A stretch of DNA of 64,000 nucleotides, from positions 2,046,001-2,110,000 of the forward strand of contig CM074138.1 in the NCBI GenBank assembly GCA_037178625.1, read 5' to 3'. Below the pieces are notes generated by a model. It did no database searches. It was not told where the DNA came from and was given only the letters and a program-made list of their open reading frames with translations. The position numbers and the translations under genes were made by a program. This DNA is from Skeletonema tropicum. Taxonomy: Eukaryota; Bacillariophyta; Thalassiosirophyceae; Thalassiosirales; Thalassiosiraceae. Shown here piece after piece: positions 11,855-21,872 of this stretch (position 1 is its first letter; each line of letters opens with the position of its first letter).

Positions 11855-12397
11855 ATGAATGTTCTCAAGCTCAAGTACACTGAACCAACGAAACAGCATG
11901 ATGGTGGTGGCAGTGGCAGCGCTACTAAGCCTCGCCAAGTCGGGGAACCAGATGCAGATGCATTCTCTCGTTATTCAAGCAACCTCTTCCGAATGAAGGC
12001 CTTACTCTGTCTCGAAGAAGATGAAGGCGTTGATGACTTGCAAGCTGCTGGAAAGATTAATGAACTCTTCAGGGATGCTGGCCTGAGTGACCTCCTTGAT
12101 ATCAATCACCTCGGCAATGCAGATGATTCCTCCTCCAAGCGTCGGAAAGGTAATATCTCTCGATATGTCCAACATGGATATTTGCGCAAGACGAGGCTCT
12201 CTTTTGAACTTCATCCTAACTTGCTCCTACACGACATCATGGAAGAGCTTGACTTGGCAGAAATGACCCGAGCCATTTCCGATGATGAAGACGGAGACGA
12301 AGAGGAACCCGAACGAAAAGCAGCCAAACAAGGGCCGCCTTCTGCAAGGAGCGATGATTATCTCTTGCCGCGAATAGAGACTTTGTTTGCTGCATGA
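11855..12397 (+). CDS. Orphan acidic protein, copy A
   Basis: 180 aa, single exon; I do not recognise a family. The N-terminus is MNVLKLKYTE followed by a Gly/Ser linker. The centre (about residues 35-130) is the only part likely to fold: SRYSSNLFRMKALLCLEE, an amphipathic segment INELFRDAGLSDLLDINH, then a basic patch SSKRRKGNISRYVQHGYLRK and LSFELHPNLLLHDIMEELDL. An acidic run SDDEDGDEEEPE (about 140-153) precedes the C-terminus DDYLLPRIETLFAA. The basic patch could be a nuclear signal. The CDS is identical to copy B at 13313, while upstream sequences differ. It may be a transcription or chromatin accessory protein, but that is a guess. Confidence 0.7.
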   Translation: MNVLKLKYTEPTKQHDGGGSGSATKPRQVGEPDADAFSRYSSNLFRMKALLCLEEDEGVDDLQAAGKINELFRDAGLSDLLDINHLGNADDSSSKRRKGNISRYVQHGYLRKTRLSFELHPNLLLHDIMEELDLAEMTRAISDDEDGDEEEPERKAAKQGPPSARSDDYLLPRIETLFAA

Positions 12398-12665
12398 AAT
12401 ATAGTTTCATTTGATGGCTGCAAAATGCCTAGTACGAGCCACATCAAAGGGATGCCAACATTCTTGAGAAATGTTTAGGATTTGGGGCTAATGCTGTTTT
12501 CGTAGTAGTAGTACTGCTGCAAGATATCTGTTATATTGTTATCATTATTAGTATTAGTAGCAGCAGCAGCAGCAGCAATGTGAAGTAATCGATACTGTTA
12601 CTGTTATCCTTTTTCAACTGCCCTTTTTTCAGACAAGAAAAAACCGCAAGGCTGGAGTTCACGTG

Positions 12666-13204
12666 TCCACAAGTGGGGTAATTAGTTTTTTCAGCGGGCG
12701 TCTTGGTGTGGTCAAGGCCTCGCGTTAATTCATTCTCGAGCGTTAGTTCACGGACAGGAGTTAGTTAGCGGCCTCGTCGAAATATCACCAAAGTATAACC
12801 ATTATCGTGCACTGCCTTTTCATCTTCAACTCAAACTCAAGGTTTCTGGTGTTTCTGGGAGGTGGGTTCGCACGGGGCTATCCGGGTCTTCCTTGGGTGA
12901 CGTCTTTGAGTGCAATGCAGTGTTTTTCCGAGTCGTATCCATGCACCAGACACAAAGCAGGATTTCCAGACTCTTTGTGATGTGCAGATGGCACGGACAG
13001 GATGAATTAACACGCGCATTGTGTAGCGTGAACAGAAATTATTTACACTACATCAAAGTATGTAGTGTAAATTGATTTACACTACATTGAACAAAAAGGC
13101 TCTAGCAGCGAGATGACACAGATTCCTTTTGATGTGCAGATGCCTTGTAATTGTTTGAACAACGCAGAGCAAGAAGGCCTAAAACTTACCTTGTGCAGTT
13201 CTTG
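12666..13204. other. Spacer between the duplicate orphan genes
   Basis: No gene is supported. It contains the hairpin at 13041-13087 and a segment (about 12850-12980) related to 14353-14435, which shows that the duplicated block extends into this spacer. Confidence 0.5.
13041..13087. repeat. Perfect 13-bp hairpin plus a third copy of the arm
   Basis: ATTTACACTACAT (13041-13053) is followed after six bases by its exact reverse complement (13060-13072), and then by a third direct copy at 13075-13087. It could form a cruciform or a transcript hairpin, or be the remains of short terminal inverted repeats. It lies in the spacer 225 bp upstream of orphan copy B. Confidence 0.85.
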
Positions 13205-13312
13205 TTCGTTGCCCTAAGTTGCACTTACGTAATGAACAAAAGTTTGAGGTCTTTGATCGTCACAAAAGGCAACGTAGTTTATCTGGAAACATATTTTCCC
13301 TCTCTTCAAATC

Positions 13313-13855
13313 ATGAATGTTCTCAAGCTCAAGTACACTGAACCAACGAAACAGCATGATGGTGGTGGCAGTGGCAGCGCTACTAAGCCTCGCCAAGTCG
13401 GGGAACCAGATGCAGATGCATTCTCTCGTTATTCAAGCAACCTCTTCCGAATGAAGGCCTTACTCTGTCTCGAAGAAGATGAAGGCGTTGATGACTTGCA
13501 AGCTGCTGGAAAGATTAATGAACTCTTCAGGGATGCTGGCCTGAGTGACCTCCTTGATATCAATCACCTCGGCAATGCAGATGATTCCTCCTCCAAGCGT
13601 CGGAAAGGTAATATCTCTCGATATGTCCAACATGGATATTTGCGCAAGACGAGGCTCTCTTTTGAACTTCATCCTAACTTGCTCCTACACGACATCATGG
13701 AAGAGCTTGACTTGGCAGAAATGACCCGAGCCATTTCCGATGATGAAGACGGAGACGAAGAGGAACCCGAACGAAAAGCAGCCAAACAAGGGCCGCCTTC
13801 TGCAAGGAGCGATGATTATCTCTTGCCGCGAATAGAGACTTTGTTTGCTGCATGA
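13313..13855 (+). CDS. Orphan acidic protein, copy B
   Basis: This second copy has the same 180-aa product as 11855-12397. The frame is open upstream to 13151, but I start at the ATG matching copy A, since the upstream codons are not conserved between copies. The promoter-side words TTACGTAA and gtttgaggtctttgatcg are retained at 13223-13262. Identity over the CDS and 3' flank, beside a diverged 5' flank, points to a recent duplication or a gene-conversion tract that stops at the start codon region. Confidence 0.7.
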   Translation: MNVLKLKYTEPTKQHDGGGSGSATKPRQVGEPDADAFSRYSSNLFRMKALLCLEEDEGVDDLQAAGKINELFRDAGLSDLLDINHLGNADDSSSKRRKGNISRYVQHGYLRKTRLSFELHPNLLLHDIMEELDLAEMTRAISDDEDGDEEEPERKAAKQGPPSARSDDYLLPRIETLFAA

Positions 13856-14125
13856 AATATAGTTTCATTTGATGGCTGCAAAATGCCTAGTACGAGCCAC
13901 ATCAAAGGGATGCCAACATTCTTGAGAAATGTTTAGGATTTGGGGCTAATGCTGTTTTCGCAGTAGTAGTAGTAGTACTGCTGCAAGATATCTGTTATAT
14001 TGTTATCATTATTAGTATTAGTAGCAGCAGCAGCAGCAGCAATGTGAAGTAATCGATACTGTTACTGTTATCCTTTTTCAACTGCCCTTTTTTCAGACAA
14101 GAAAAAACCGCAAGGCTGGAAATTA

Positions 14126-15260
14126 ACGTGAGTCACTTCGGTCAGAAGTCTTCTGCAAGTCCATCGAAGATAAAGGCACTTGCAGAAGACAGAATGGAAG
14201 ACTCTGTGTCTTGATGAATATCTTCCCTAAGACTGGAAGATACTATGGTGGAATCTTGACGATAGACACAATCGATTCCTCAAACAGCCTAACTCCTCAT
14301 CTGAGAGAGGGCATCTTCTGCAAGTCCATAGATAGAAGATGAAGGATCAAGATTTCTGGGAGGTGGGTTGGCACGGTGCTATCCAGATATGTTTTTCCGA
14401 TACGATCTGACCCACAAATCAGTATTTCCAGAAATGGTCCAAGAACAACTATATGTATTAGAACCAGAAGGCTTCAAACCCCTGACTTCTCCCTTCAGAC
14501 TTTCATGCACAGCTCGCGTTTGTGATTTGATACAAAGTAGCTGGTATTATTGAGATCCCATAAAAAGGATTCTGAGGTTCGCAAAATCCGAAAGGAGCTT
14601 ACACCACAGTAGCCATAAATTGCATGCAGAGTTCCTTTTTCCAGAATCAACAGCACCCAGCTGCAGTGAGCAAGAGTGGGCAGCATCGGCACAGTTAGCG
14701 GTTAGTTGTTCGTTGTGTTGATGTGAATACTTACTTCTACTTTGTTCTAAGTATCGCGTTTGCTATCCACTTCCGTCAACCAACCGTACCTCTAGCAGGC
14801 CCCAAGGGCATCTTCGGGAGCAACCCGAGCCCCTCCTTGATTAAGTTCCCCTTTCTCTACCGATCCCTCTCTCTCTAGCTCTAGAGAGAGAGTAGATCCT
14901 AATATAATCTATGTACCTAAAAGTACTCCAGGATTGAGTTCTCCTTTCTTTACTGACACTGGCGTCTCTAGAGAGAGTAGTAACTAAAATAATCTTTTTA
15001 TCTATCTTATCTACCGATGATGGCATCCGTAACACTCACCCTCTAGAGTGCTGAAGAGCCAGAAATAATGGTGGCTTTTAGGATGCTTAATCAACCTGGT
15101 GTCTACACAGAACCACATCGAAAAATGTTTGTACTCTGCTGCAGTTGGAATCAGTGATAAGTATGGTAGCAGACCCCAACGAACCTAAAGTACACCTAAA
15201 GTACAACCAGCCTATGCATAATCCCCTAAATCTTTGAGGAGATTGCCTACCTATGTATTC
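14126..15260. other. Gene-free stretch with short inverted repeats
   Basis: GTCTTCTGCAAGT (14148-14160) pairs perfectly with ACTTGCAGAAGAC (14178-14190), and a third relative (cttctgcaagtcc) lies near 14313-14325. At 14867-14892 a CT run is followed by its complement (ctctctctagctctagagagag). No coding sequence is supported. It ends just past the stop codon of the orphan-family gene at 15261. Confidence 0.5.
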
Positions 15261-15704
15261 TCAAATGGAATATTGATGAAGCTTACCAAGCTTCCTTGCT
15301 CTCAATACGGCCCTCCTTGTCTCGGCTGACGAGGCAAGAGCAATACCCTCAGACCTCAAACATTCAGACGGCCCCTGTCTCGCCTGCTCTGCGAGAACTG
15401 CACGTACGCATCGACTTCTGCAAGCCTGCACCTCGAGCGCAGAGGCAGGTATGAGTAGATGAGCAATACCAATCCAGGAGCCTCCATCTTCTTCGGATGT
15501 CCAATCACAATCACTTGCACGAGCTCGGACTTGGAGGACGTCTTGCTTGATGGTTCGTTTCATTGAGTTGTATTCTGCCTCGGTGTACCACAGCTCGTTC
15601 TTGTCCTCGTGCCTATGAACAATGTAAAGTTGCGCTGTTTTGGCAAATCGCACATGAATATGGTTGCGTCTGAGGGGGAAGTCTACGATCAGTTCTGACG
15701 CCAT
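15261..15704 (-). CDS. Diatom orphan-family protein, dispersed copy
   Basis: 147 aa from the ATG at 15704. It begins MASELIVDFPLRRN, then VRFAKTAQLYIVHRHEDKN, LWYTEAEYNSMKRTIKQDVL, WIGIAHLL, CVRAVLAEQARQG, and ends AVLRARKLGKLHQYSI. This is the same family as the five genes in the 54-63 kb array (MAQELIVDFPL...), about 88% similar by eye. I know such proteins only as an uncharacterised family expanded in diatoms; the function is unknown. The likely fold is alpha-helical with charged residues and no signal peptide. About 150 bp upstream is also shared with the array copies (caacag..tggctggctgagccaatct), so gene and promoter moved together. Confidence 0.7.
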   Translation of the reverse strand: MASELIVDFPLRRNHIHVRFAKTAQLYIVHRHEDKNELWYTEAEYNSMKRTIKQDVLQVRARASDCDWTSEEDGGSWIGIAHLLIPASALEVQACRSRCVRAVLAEQARQGPSECLRSEGIALASSAETRRAVLRARKLGKLHQYSI

Positions 15705-16489
15705 GTTTAAGTTCTTTTTTGTATTTTTGAGATGTGAAGTTATCATTCAAAGCGGTACGAGCAGTGCAGGCAGCTGCACATCAACAGTAGCTGGCTGAGC
15801 CAATCTCAATATTGACAGATGGCGAGAATCTCAACTTGACAGATGGCGAGAATGCAAAATGACAGATGGCGAGAATGCAAAATGAGTTCGCACATCCGAA
15901 CAGAATCCCTTTTCTGGTTCTCAATAATACCAGCTGCTTTGTAACAAAATCAACTTCGCTGCCTCTACGATTGGTGATAATTAAGGCCTTAACTACGATC
16001 AATTCACCATGACGAGCGTGGGATCATCTGTTCAATTTCTCCGAGATTTGTGATGCATGCAATCAAATATTTCAGTGCTGTGCCATTTGATTCAAACAAA
16101 TTCAATTCTCCCAATGTGATATTTACTCATACAACCTGGTGATTCCCGAGCTCTAGTTGACAGGCTTAACCTCAACCCTGTCACAGCTCTTTCTGAAGAT
16201 GTTACAGTGGCAACTTCTACCTCATCATTGACGTCAACAAACCCTCAAGTACTTCCTTCGAATTCGAATACTGAGATTATCCGTTCGGATTGTCGATTCC
16301 TAGCTTGACTGCTTTTCGATACAATGACATGGCACGTGGGACAGAACTGTACCCAGGAAGACTGAAACTAGCAAAAGTCCGACCGAATGTGGATTCCTGG
16401 AGTACCATCAAACATACTGCGAGGTACATGTAGGCATCGGTCCCAACAAACCTACGCTGACATGCTCCTCCAAATAGTACTTGGCAATG
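15705..16489. other. Intergenic region with a short tandem repeat
   Basis: At 15813-15882 the phrase tgacagatggcgagaat occurs three times at 23-24 bp spacing, in the upstream region of the orphan-family gene. On the minus strand near 16285-16480, fragments such as MSLYRKAVKLGID faintly resemble a Sel1/TPR repeat, which is too little for a call. Nothing else was seen. Confidence 0.5.
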
Positions 16490-17028
16490 TGGAAATGTTG
16501 AAATCATTGATGAAGGTGCAGCAAGGTGGCAATGATTGATGGGGGTTTGGGGGGAGCATTCAGTGACTGCTCTTCTCTGGAACGTATCACAATCCCATTG
16601 AAAGATGGCATGATTGACGACGGTGCTGCATTTCAAGAGTGTTACAATTTGAAGCACGTTGATATAGTTGATGGAGCGGTGATACGTGAAATTATTTCTG
16701 CTCTACAATTGAACGTCTGGAGAAATGATACGAATGAGGAAATTGATGCAATCAATAAGATTCTTCCCAAGGAAGAGGGTGAAGGTAAGACATCGGTGAT
16801 ACGAGGTTGGATTAGATCAGTTCTTGGCAAAGTTATCCACTACAAAGCTGAGCACGCCGTTTATTGAATAAAGCTGTGATCAATCTCCCAATTATTTTGC
16901 CTCAAGATATTGTGATGAATAATGTTCTTTCTTTTCTCGAACTGCCATCGTACACATTTGACTTGAAGCAGAAGTGGATGATGAAGAGAATGACCGCCAA
17001 GAAGAGGAACAGGGCTTCATATCCATGA
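16490..17028 (+). pseudogene. Broken BspA-like leucine-rich-repeat gene, 3' end
   Basis: 16490-16530 reads VEIIDEGAAR in one frame. A second frame then gives GAFSDCSSLERITIPLKDGM (repeat of LRR_5 / BspA type), AAFQECYNLKHVDIVDGA and a helical tail ending HAVY at 16866. A third frame continues past that stop with LNKAVINLPIILPQDIV and NNVLSFLELPSYTFDLKQKW to 17028. The C-terminal wording VLSFLELPSYTF is what I expect at the end of diatom BspA-like proteins, so the three pieces were once one frame. Two frameshifts and the loss of most repeats suggest a truncated pseudogene. A sequencing error could explain one shift but not the missing 5' part. Confidence 0.65.
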
Positions 17029-17224
17029 TTGCTGTAGTGACAAAGAGGAGGAAGAGGACCACGGAGAGGAGACGACGTATAGGGAAAAGACAAAGACGAT
17101 TCAGTAGACGGTAGACGCGAGATTATCAATAATCCAGTATAATAATGCAAATAGCATGTAAGTAAACAAAGTAGGTAGTCACCATTCCCTTCTCTTCTCT
17201 CATGACAAGCATAAATCACACAGA

Positions 17225-19369
17225 TTAGAGCCCAGATGCTTCGGATGACCTTGCCAATGCCAGGCGGAGCTGGTCGTCTTCAGCAGCAGTTTCCTCGGAG
17301 CGATGGACGGCTTCGTCAATAAGACGTTGCTCAAAGGCATCGATATCCATTGGCATAGCATCATTGTCCCCGATGTCATCGTCGTCACGCTCGGCACCTT
17401 GAGCCACTTCCTCGAAAGCCATCCCATCATGCGTATCCCGATCCACCCTGATCCCACGGCTTTCAAGAAAGTCACTCCTGTCAATCAACTGATCAGTACA
17501 AGTCGAAATAACTTCAGAAACTGTGTACCCACAATTCTTGATGCCATCAAACTCGACAAATGCGCTGACGAACAAACTCTTTCCAATCTTCTCCAGCACT
17601 TGTTGAAGAAGTTTGATAGTGCGGAACCTATGAAGATAATCAAGGCATTTTTCGTCATCCTCAAAGTCTTCGTTGGAAGCATTCTCTTCCCAGTTCTCAC
17701 CAAGCCAGTTGAGATCAACTTCTAGAATCATCGTAAGATACATTGGGCAGCGCTTTTCGTTGATCTCCCAATCTCTATTGTGCAAGTAGATATCATTCAC
17801 ACGCCCTCCGTCTCGAGGTGCCTCCTTGTCGCAAGAGGCTACATCAAGACCGCAAACATAACACCACTCAGTGCTACACTTGGTGCAAGTCATGTGCGTA
17901 CATGCATCATCTTTTCTCCCAGCAAGCTGACAGCCGGGACATCTCATCTTGCTCCCCTCTTCAATGGCCTGCTCAATCAATCTCTTTGGCTCACGAAGTT
18001 GAGCACACTTCTTATGCGGAGATTTATCAATGTCATACTTCTCCGCACCCGTGGGCAAGTCGTTGTTGCACACACGACAAGCTCCACGGTGGCAATGAGG
18101 ACACCACCAAAGTACAGGGTCATCCGTTACAACCTCAAAGAGACCACAGTCCTTGCACTCAATGAGTTCCTCTCCATCCTTCAACGCCGTACGAGCAATG
18201 TGAGTTTTGAACGTGTTCTGCTGCGAGGAAGTAAGCTGACGGACAAAGAGGTCCTGGCTGAACAGTGCCTTGCACATGGGGCACTTGGGAGGGAATGAGG
18301 TATCCAAGTCGTTCATGACGGAATTGACCCAGATCCCAGAGCACTCATTGCACATGTAGTGAGATGTGGGACAACAGAATGCCACTCCTGTGTAGATGAG
18401 CATGGTAAAAAGTAACAAAAATTTAGCACGAGATGTGGCACGGGTAATAAGATGTAACAAGAAATTATACAATCACAAAGCACTCACCTCCATCACCTTG
18501 AACAGTGAATTCCGATTGACAAATGGAACATTCCTCCTCACGTTCCTCGGCACACTTCCCTTTCCCACCGCCTCCTTTGGCGGCTCCACCCTGTGCCATG
18601 CGTGCCCTCCTCGCTCGTTCCACAGCAGTGGCGGCTGCTGCCCTTTGAAGGGCACGGCCTGTAAAATGCGAGTGATCACGAGGAAGAAAGAACACATTAA
18701 TGAGGATTAGTCACATGATAAAGTTTGTATGTAATCAACACAATAACAACATGATGTATACTCACGCCTCTTCGTACTCCTTCTTGCCTTCAACACAACA
18801 AAATCATCCCTCTCCTCCCCACCCTTCCTACTACCACCATCAAACATTCCCCAATACTTTTGATGCTCCCCTGCATCAATACATTCCAACTTGTGAATCG
18901 AATGATACATACTCTGACAAGTAACATTGCAATATCGTACCAATTGACATCGTGAACAGCGGTATTTGGCTTCGGGTTGGAAGCAATTGGAGCAGGGACG
19001 AGTGATGTTGGATAGGTCTGTGTTCCATGCTCTTTGGAGTGTTGTTAATGATGGTGGTGTGTGGGCGGGAGACTGGTGTGGTAGATGACGGGAGGTGGTG
19101 GTACGGCGAGGAGAGATGATTTGGTTGTTGCCGCCTTCATCTGAGTTGGATGATTCTTCTTCTTGAGAGATACTAGCTTCATCTTCTTCTTCATCATAAT
19201 CGTCTTCTTCATCATCGTAGGACCCTTCCTCCTCTTCTTCGTAATCATCATATTGGTGGATCGGACCCGTGTCAAAATCTTGCTCCTCTTCAGCTTCGGA
19301 TTCATCGGAATCCTCAAAGTTGTCCCACTTGGAATAGTCCACGGTGCCCGGCCGCTTGGAAGATGACAT
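17225..19369 (-). CDS. MYND-finger plus RING-IBR-RING protein, putative RBR E3 ubiquitin ligase
   Basis: Exons 19369-18766, 18658-18488 and 18387-17225 (introns of 107 and 100 bp, GTGAGT...ACAG) give 645 aa. An acidic N-terminus (residues 20-75) precedes a MYND zinc finger (C126-SNC to KLEC163). RING1 spans 245-297 and is split by intron 2: CSIC, then [11 protein letters not shown] and CPMC. An IBR-like finger follows (about 336-386: CKDC, CPHCH, CRVC, HKKC). RING2 lies at 408-438 (CPGC...DACTHMTC...CYVC), in which C421 sits where RBR ligases carry the catalytic cysteine. The C-terminus [14 protein letters not shown] matches a ubiquitin-interacting motif. RBR enzymes take ubiquitin from an E2 onto the RING2 cysteine before passing it to substrate; here the MYND finger may recruit proline-rich partners. 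The splice sites restore RING1, which supports the model. Confidence 0.8.
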
Positions 19370-19485
19370 GGCGGCGATCTTTTGCTTGAGGATTGGCTCT
19401 ACTAGCGCTGGGTAGATGGCCTCTGCTACCTCTTTGCAACGATACCTCTTCGATAGAAGATGTTGTGAAAGTAGATAAACGTCGT
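19370..19485. other. Upstream region of the MYND-RBR gene
   Basis: This short upstream region separates the gene's ATG from the inverted-terminus segment that begins at 19486. No promoter element is obvious. Confidence 0.3.
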
Positions 19486-20967
19486 GCTAGTCCGCGCGCA
19501 ATACGCCGCACCGGCGCAATACGCCGCAAATCACTTTTCGCCGCATCACACAAAAAAAGAGCCCCACCATGACGCCTCCCGTCATACGCATCCTCATACA
19601 TAATGAAGTAACGACATAGCAAACTCATAATATAGTGTCTAGACTACTTTTCACCGCTGAATTCAATGGTTCTATCATCGGCTCGCTATATGAGGCACAA
19701 AAAGACTTTTGACCGCCATATTAGAAGCAGTGATATTCACCCCCTCCGCAGCAGAGCACATAAAGCCAGTAGCACAAAGGCATGGTTTCGGTGCATTTAG
19801 CAACGGCACCGTTTACAGATACAAACAATATGATATTTATGAGCGGTGGATGCGCTAAATAACGGGAGTTGGTTGAATAAAACGTCTACACCAACATATA
19901 AAATCTATGGGTGAATTTAGGAAGATTTCCACAATTTATGTCCAACAATGAATGGTGTATAACACGCAGAAAACACGATGAAACCACACCTTAGACCATA
20001 AAGACCTTGTCTACCATGTATTAATCAACACTGTTGAGCTGGATTGCTTCACAGTGTCACATTGACTACTGCAATGTTTGACTGCCTGGAAAAGTACTGA
20101 TTTTGGGTTCGTTGAGAAGCACACCGGAAGACACCTACACGTATTTTTTTGCGTGTCTTTGGTGTAGAAATGGAGACCTACCGACTCATTACACCAATAG
20201 CCATCTCTTATGCGCCTTTTATGTTGGTTGGTGCCATTTTATGACTGCTATCAATGTCTCTCCTACCATGTATGACGAAATGAGAATCGAATGATTGACA
20301 TAAAACTCCATGATGGCGTACATGTTGCGTGTTATCACCAAATCTGAGTAAACGTCACAATGATTATAGTATATAAAAGGAGTTATTAATGATCTACTAC
20401 TATTATATTGTCCATCTTCTGTAAACATGAGCATCTTATGACTGTGCCCGGCATCTGCAGATTTTCATGTTTGTGGGCGCCATCCGTGAATATCACAAAA
20501 GCTCCCCTGTTTTGGACGCTACCGCTTACATAATCGGAATCAGCATAAAAAATTGGGTTGGGCAGTGTCTTTTTTGTGTTGTTGCAGGATGTATGGGGCC
20601 GATAATGCCATGGTTGCATTCGGATTTGTCATGTTGGAAGCACTTTTTCAAGTTATTTTTAGTGTTTGTGCATGGTTTCATAGATAATGACACGAATTCT
20701 GCTATCAAACGTTGCCTATGCATCCCAAACAGAGTAGACGGAAAGTTATTGGCCATTGGACCTAAAGAAGAACCAAAGTATTGGCATAGTATGCAAGATT
20801 GGTTGCGTTCTACTCACATGATTGCGTCGATGTTGGTGACAAAATTGTCATTTCTATCCGAAATGGCAGTTTTTGTGTTCGATATTGGGTTCTTAATACC
20901 CTGAATCGACGCAGCGATATTTAGCGAACCGAAAGCGCCGCATGCGGCGTATTGCGCCCGGACTAGC
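19486..20967. mobile_element. 1.48-kb segment with 25-bp terminal inverted repeats, possible DNA transposon
   Basis: 19486-19510 (gctagtccg-gcgcaatacg-cgca in outline) matches the reverse complement of 20943-20967 at 24 of 25 bases. The left end repeats gcaatacgccgca once more 18 bp further in. The interior has ORFs of up to 145 codons (20467-20904 plus, 20526-20756 minus) without a recognised transposase. No clean target-site duplication was found. It may be a non-autonomous (MITE-like) element or a dead transposon. Confidence 0.55.
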
Positions 20968-20987
20968 GTGATGAAAAAAGTGAGCTC

Positions 20988-21126
20988 TCTAGAGAGGCAC
21001 ACAGTCACAAATACGCCACGTTTCTGAGGTGCTTGTACGCCGCTCTAAAAGGCCCTAAAAAATAGGCTAAACGAATAGGTATTTTCTCGGTACTTTCTCG
21101 CTCAAAAGCCACCCGTCCTGCTCTGC
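20988..21126 (+). repeat. 139-bp perfect inverted repeat, left arm
   Basis: This arm is the exact reverse complement of 26849-26987 by direct comparison of all 139 bases. It begins tctagagaggcacacagtca and ends gtcctgctctgc. The arms lie 5.7 kb apart today, but only about 1.1 kb apart once the two LTR insertions between them are discounted. Confidence 0.92.
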
Positions 21127-21328
21127 CCAGCAACACAACACCCGCCCGCCCGGGCTCTCTCGAGAGGGCTTACTTGCTTGCTTTGCCGTGACCCCCCGCA
21201 CCAATGCGATGAATCACTATCATACTTATTAAATAAACAAATACAGTGGCATTGCTGCAGATAATAAGTACTCTTATTCCATCACCATCATGGTTTCTCC
21301 CCCACTTACATCATCACTTTTGGGTGTC

Positions 21329-21333
21329 ATCCA
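21329..21333. repeat. Target-site duplication ATCCA, left copy
   Basis: ATCCA directly abuts the left LTR and recurs at 25444-25448 directly after the right LTR. A 5-bp duplication is typical of LTR-element integrases and fixes the element boundaries. Confidence 0.85.
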
Positions 21334-21872
21334 TCTCAAGTTGAGAATTATCTGTCATAAGACCGTCAAACAGAGTCGGGATAATCTAAGCGAACATTCA
21401 GGCGGGAACACGGATCGGAGCGAGATCGGTGGACTTGTAAGGAGGATCGTAGAGTACCAGGAAACGAAGGCAGTGTTGAGACGTCTAATTCTATCTTAAG
21501 CCGGACACGAAGCACTGAAGCTCTGCTGTTGTGCGTCCTACTCGACTATCGAAGTATTGATGTAGTACAGTGTGCCTTGAGGCAGCGGATGTATTCCAAC
21601 GTAGTTATTACTATTTCATTATTCTTATTATTGATTGATGTTGTGGTCGCCATGGTCATTGGATTTAGTATCTTGTGTAAAGATATGGCGGGAAAATAAG
21701 TTCTGCTGAACCGACGATCGCAGAAGATTCGACGTTCAACTTGCGGTAGATAAATGGGACGATTCCCATTAATCGGGATATGAGTATCTTCAATATCCAT
21801 AAGTAGTGTACCATTGATGACATACTGGTACGATTGCGGTTGCGCTCATCTGCTTTCTTACATAAGTTGACA
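21334..21872 (-). repeat. 3' LTR (left copy, element on minus strand)
   Basis: 539 bp, matched base for base with 24905-25443 as far as I compared. The end of the long ORF (stop at 21665) lies inside this LTR, so the last 69 or so codons are LTR-encoded. Confidence 0.9.

Larger units (their letters stand above)
11747..14125 (+). repeat. Tandem segmental duplication carrying an orphan gene
   Basis: About 11747-12665 and 13205-14125 are duplicate segments offset by 1,458 bp. The 543-bp CDS appears identical in both. The 3' flank differs mainly in the length of an AGT trinucleotide run (near 12503 versus 13961). By contrast, the 105 bp upstream of the CDS differ by many substitutions and gaps. 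Weaker similarity between 12850-12980 and 14353-14435 (tttctgggaggtgggtt, atttccag) shows that the spacer was also copied. A (GCA)n run is present in both 3' regions. Confidence 0.9.

Noticed and set aside
16277..16657. 126-codon minus ORF with a faint Sel1/TPR-like phrase
   Set aside because: Only about 13 residues look repeat-like, and the frame is antisense to the LRR relic.
20467..20904. 145-codon plus ORF inside the inverted-terminus segment
   Set aside because: No domain or transposase motif was found and an opposite frame of similar quality overlaps it, so I do not call a gene.
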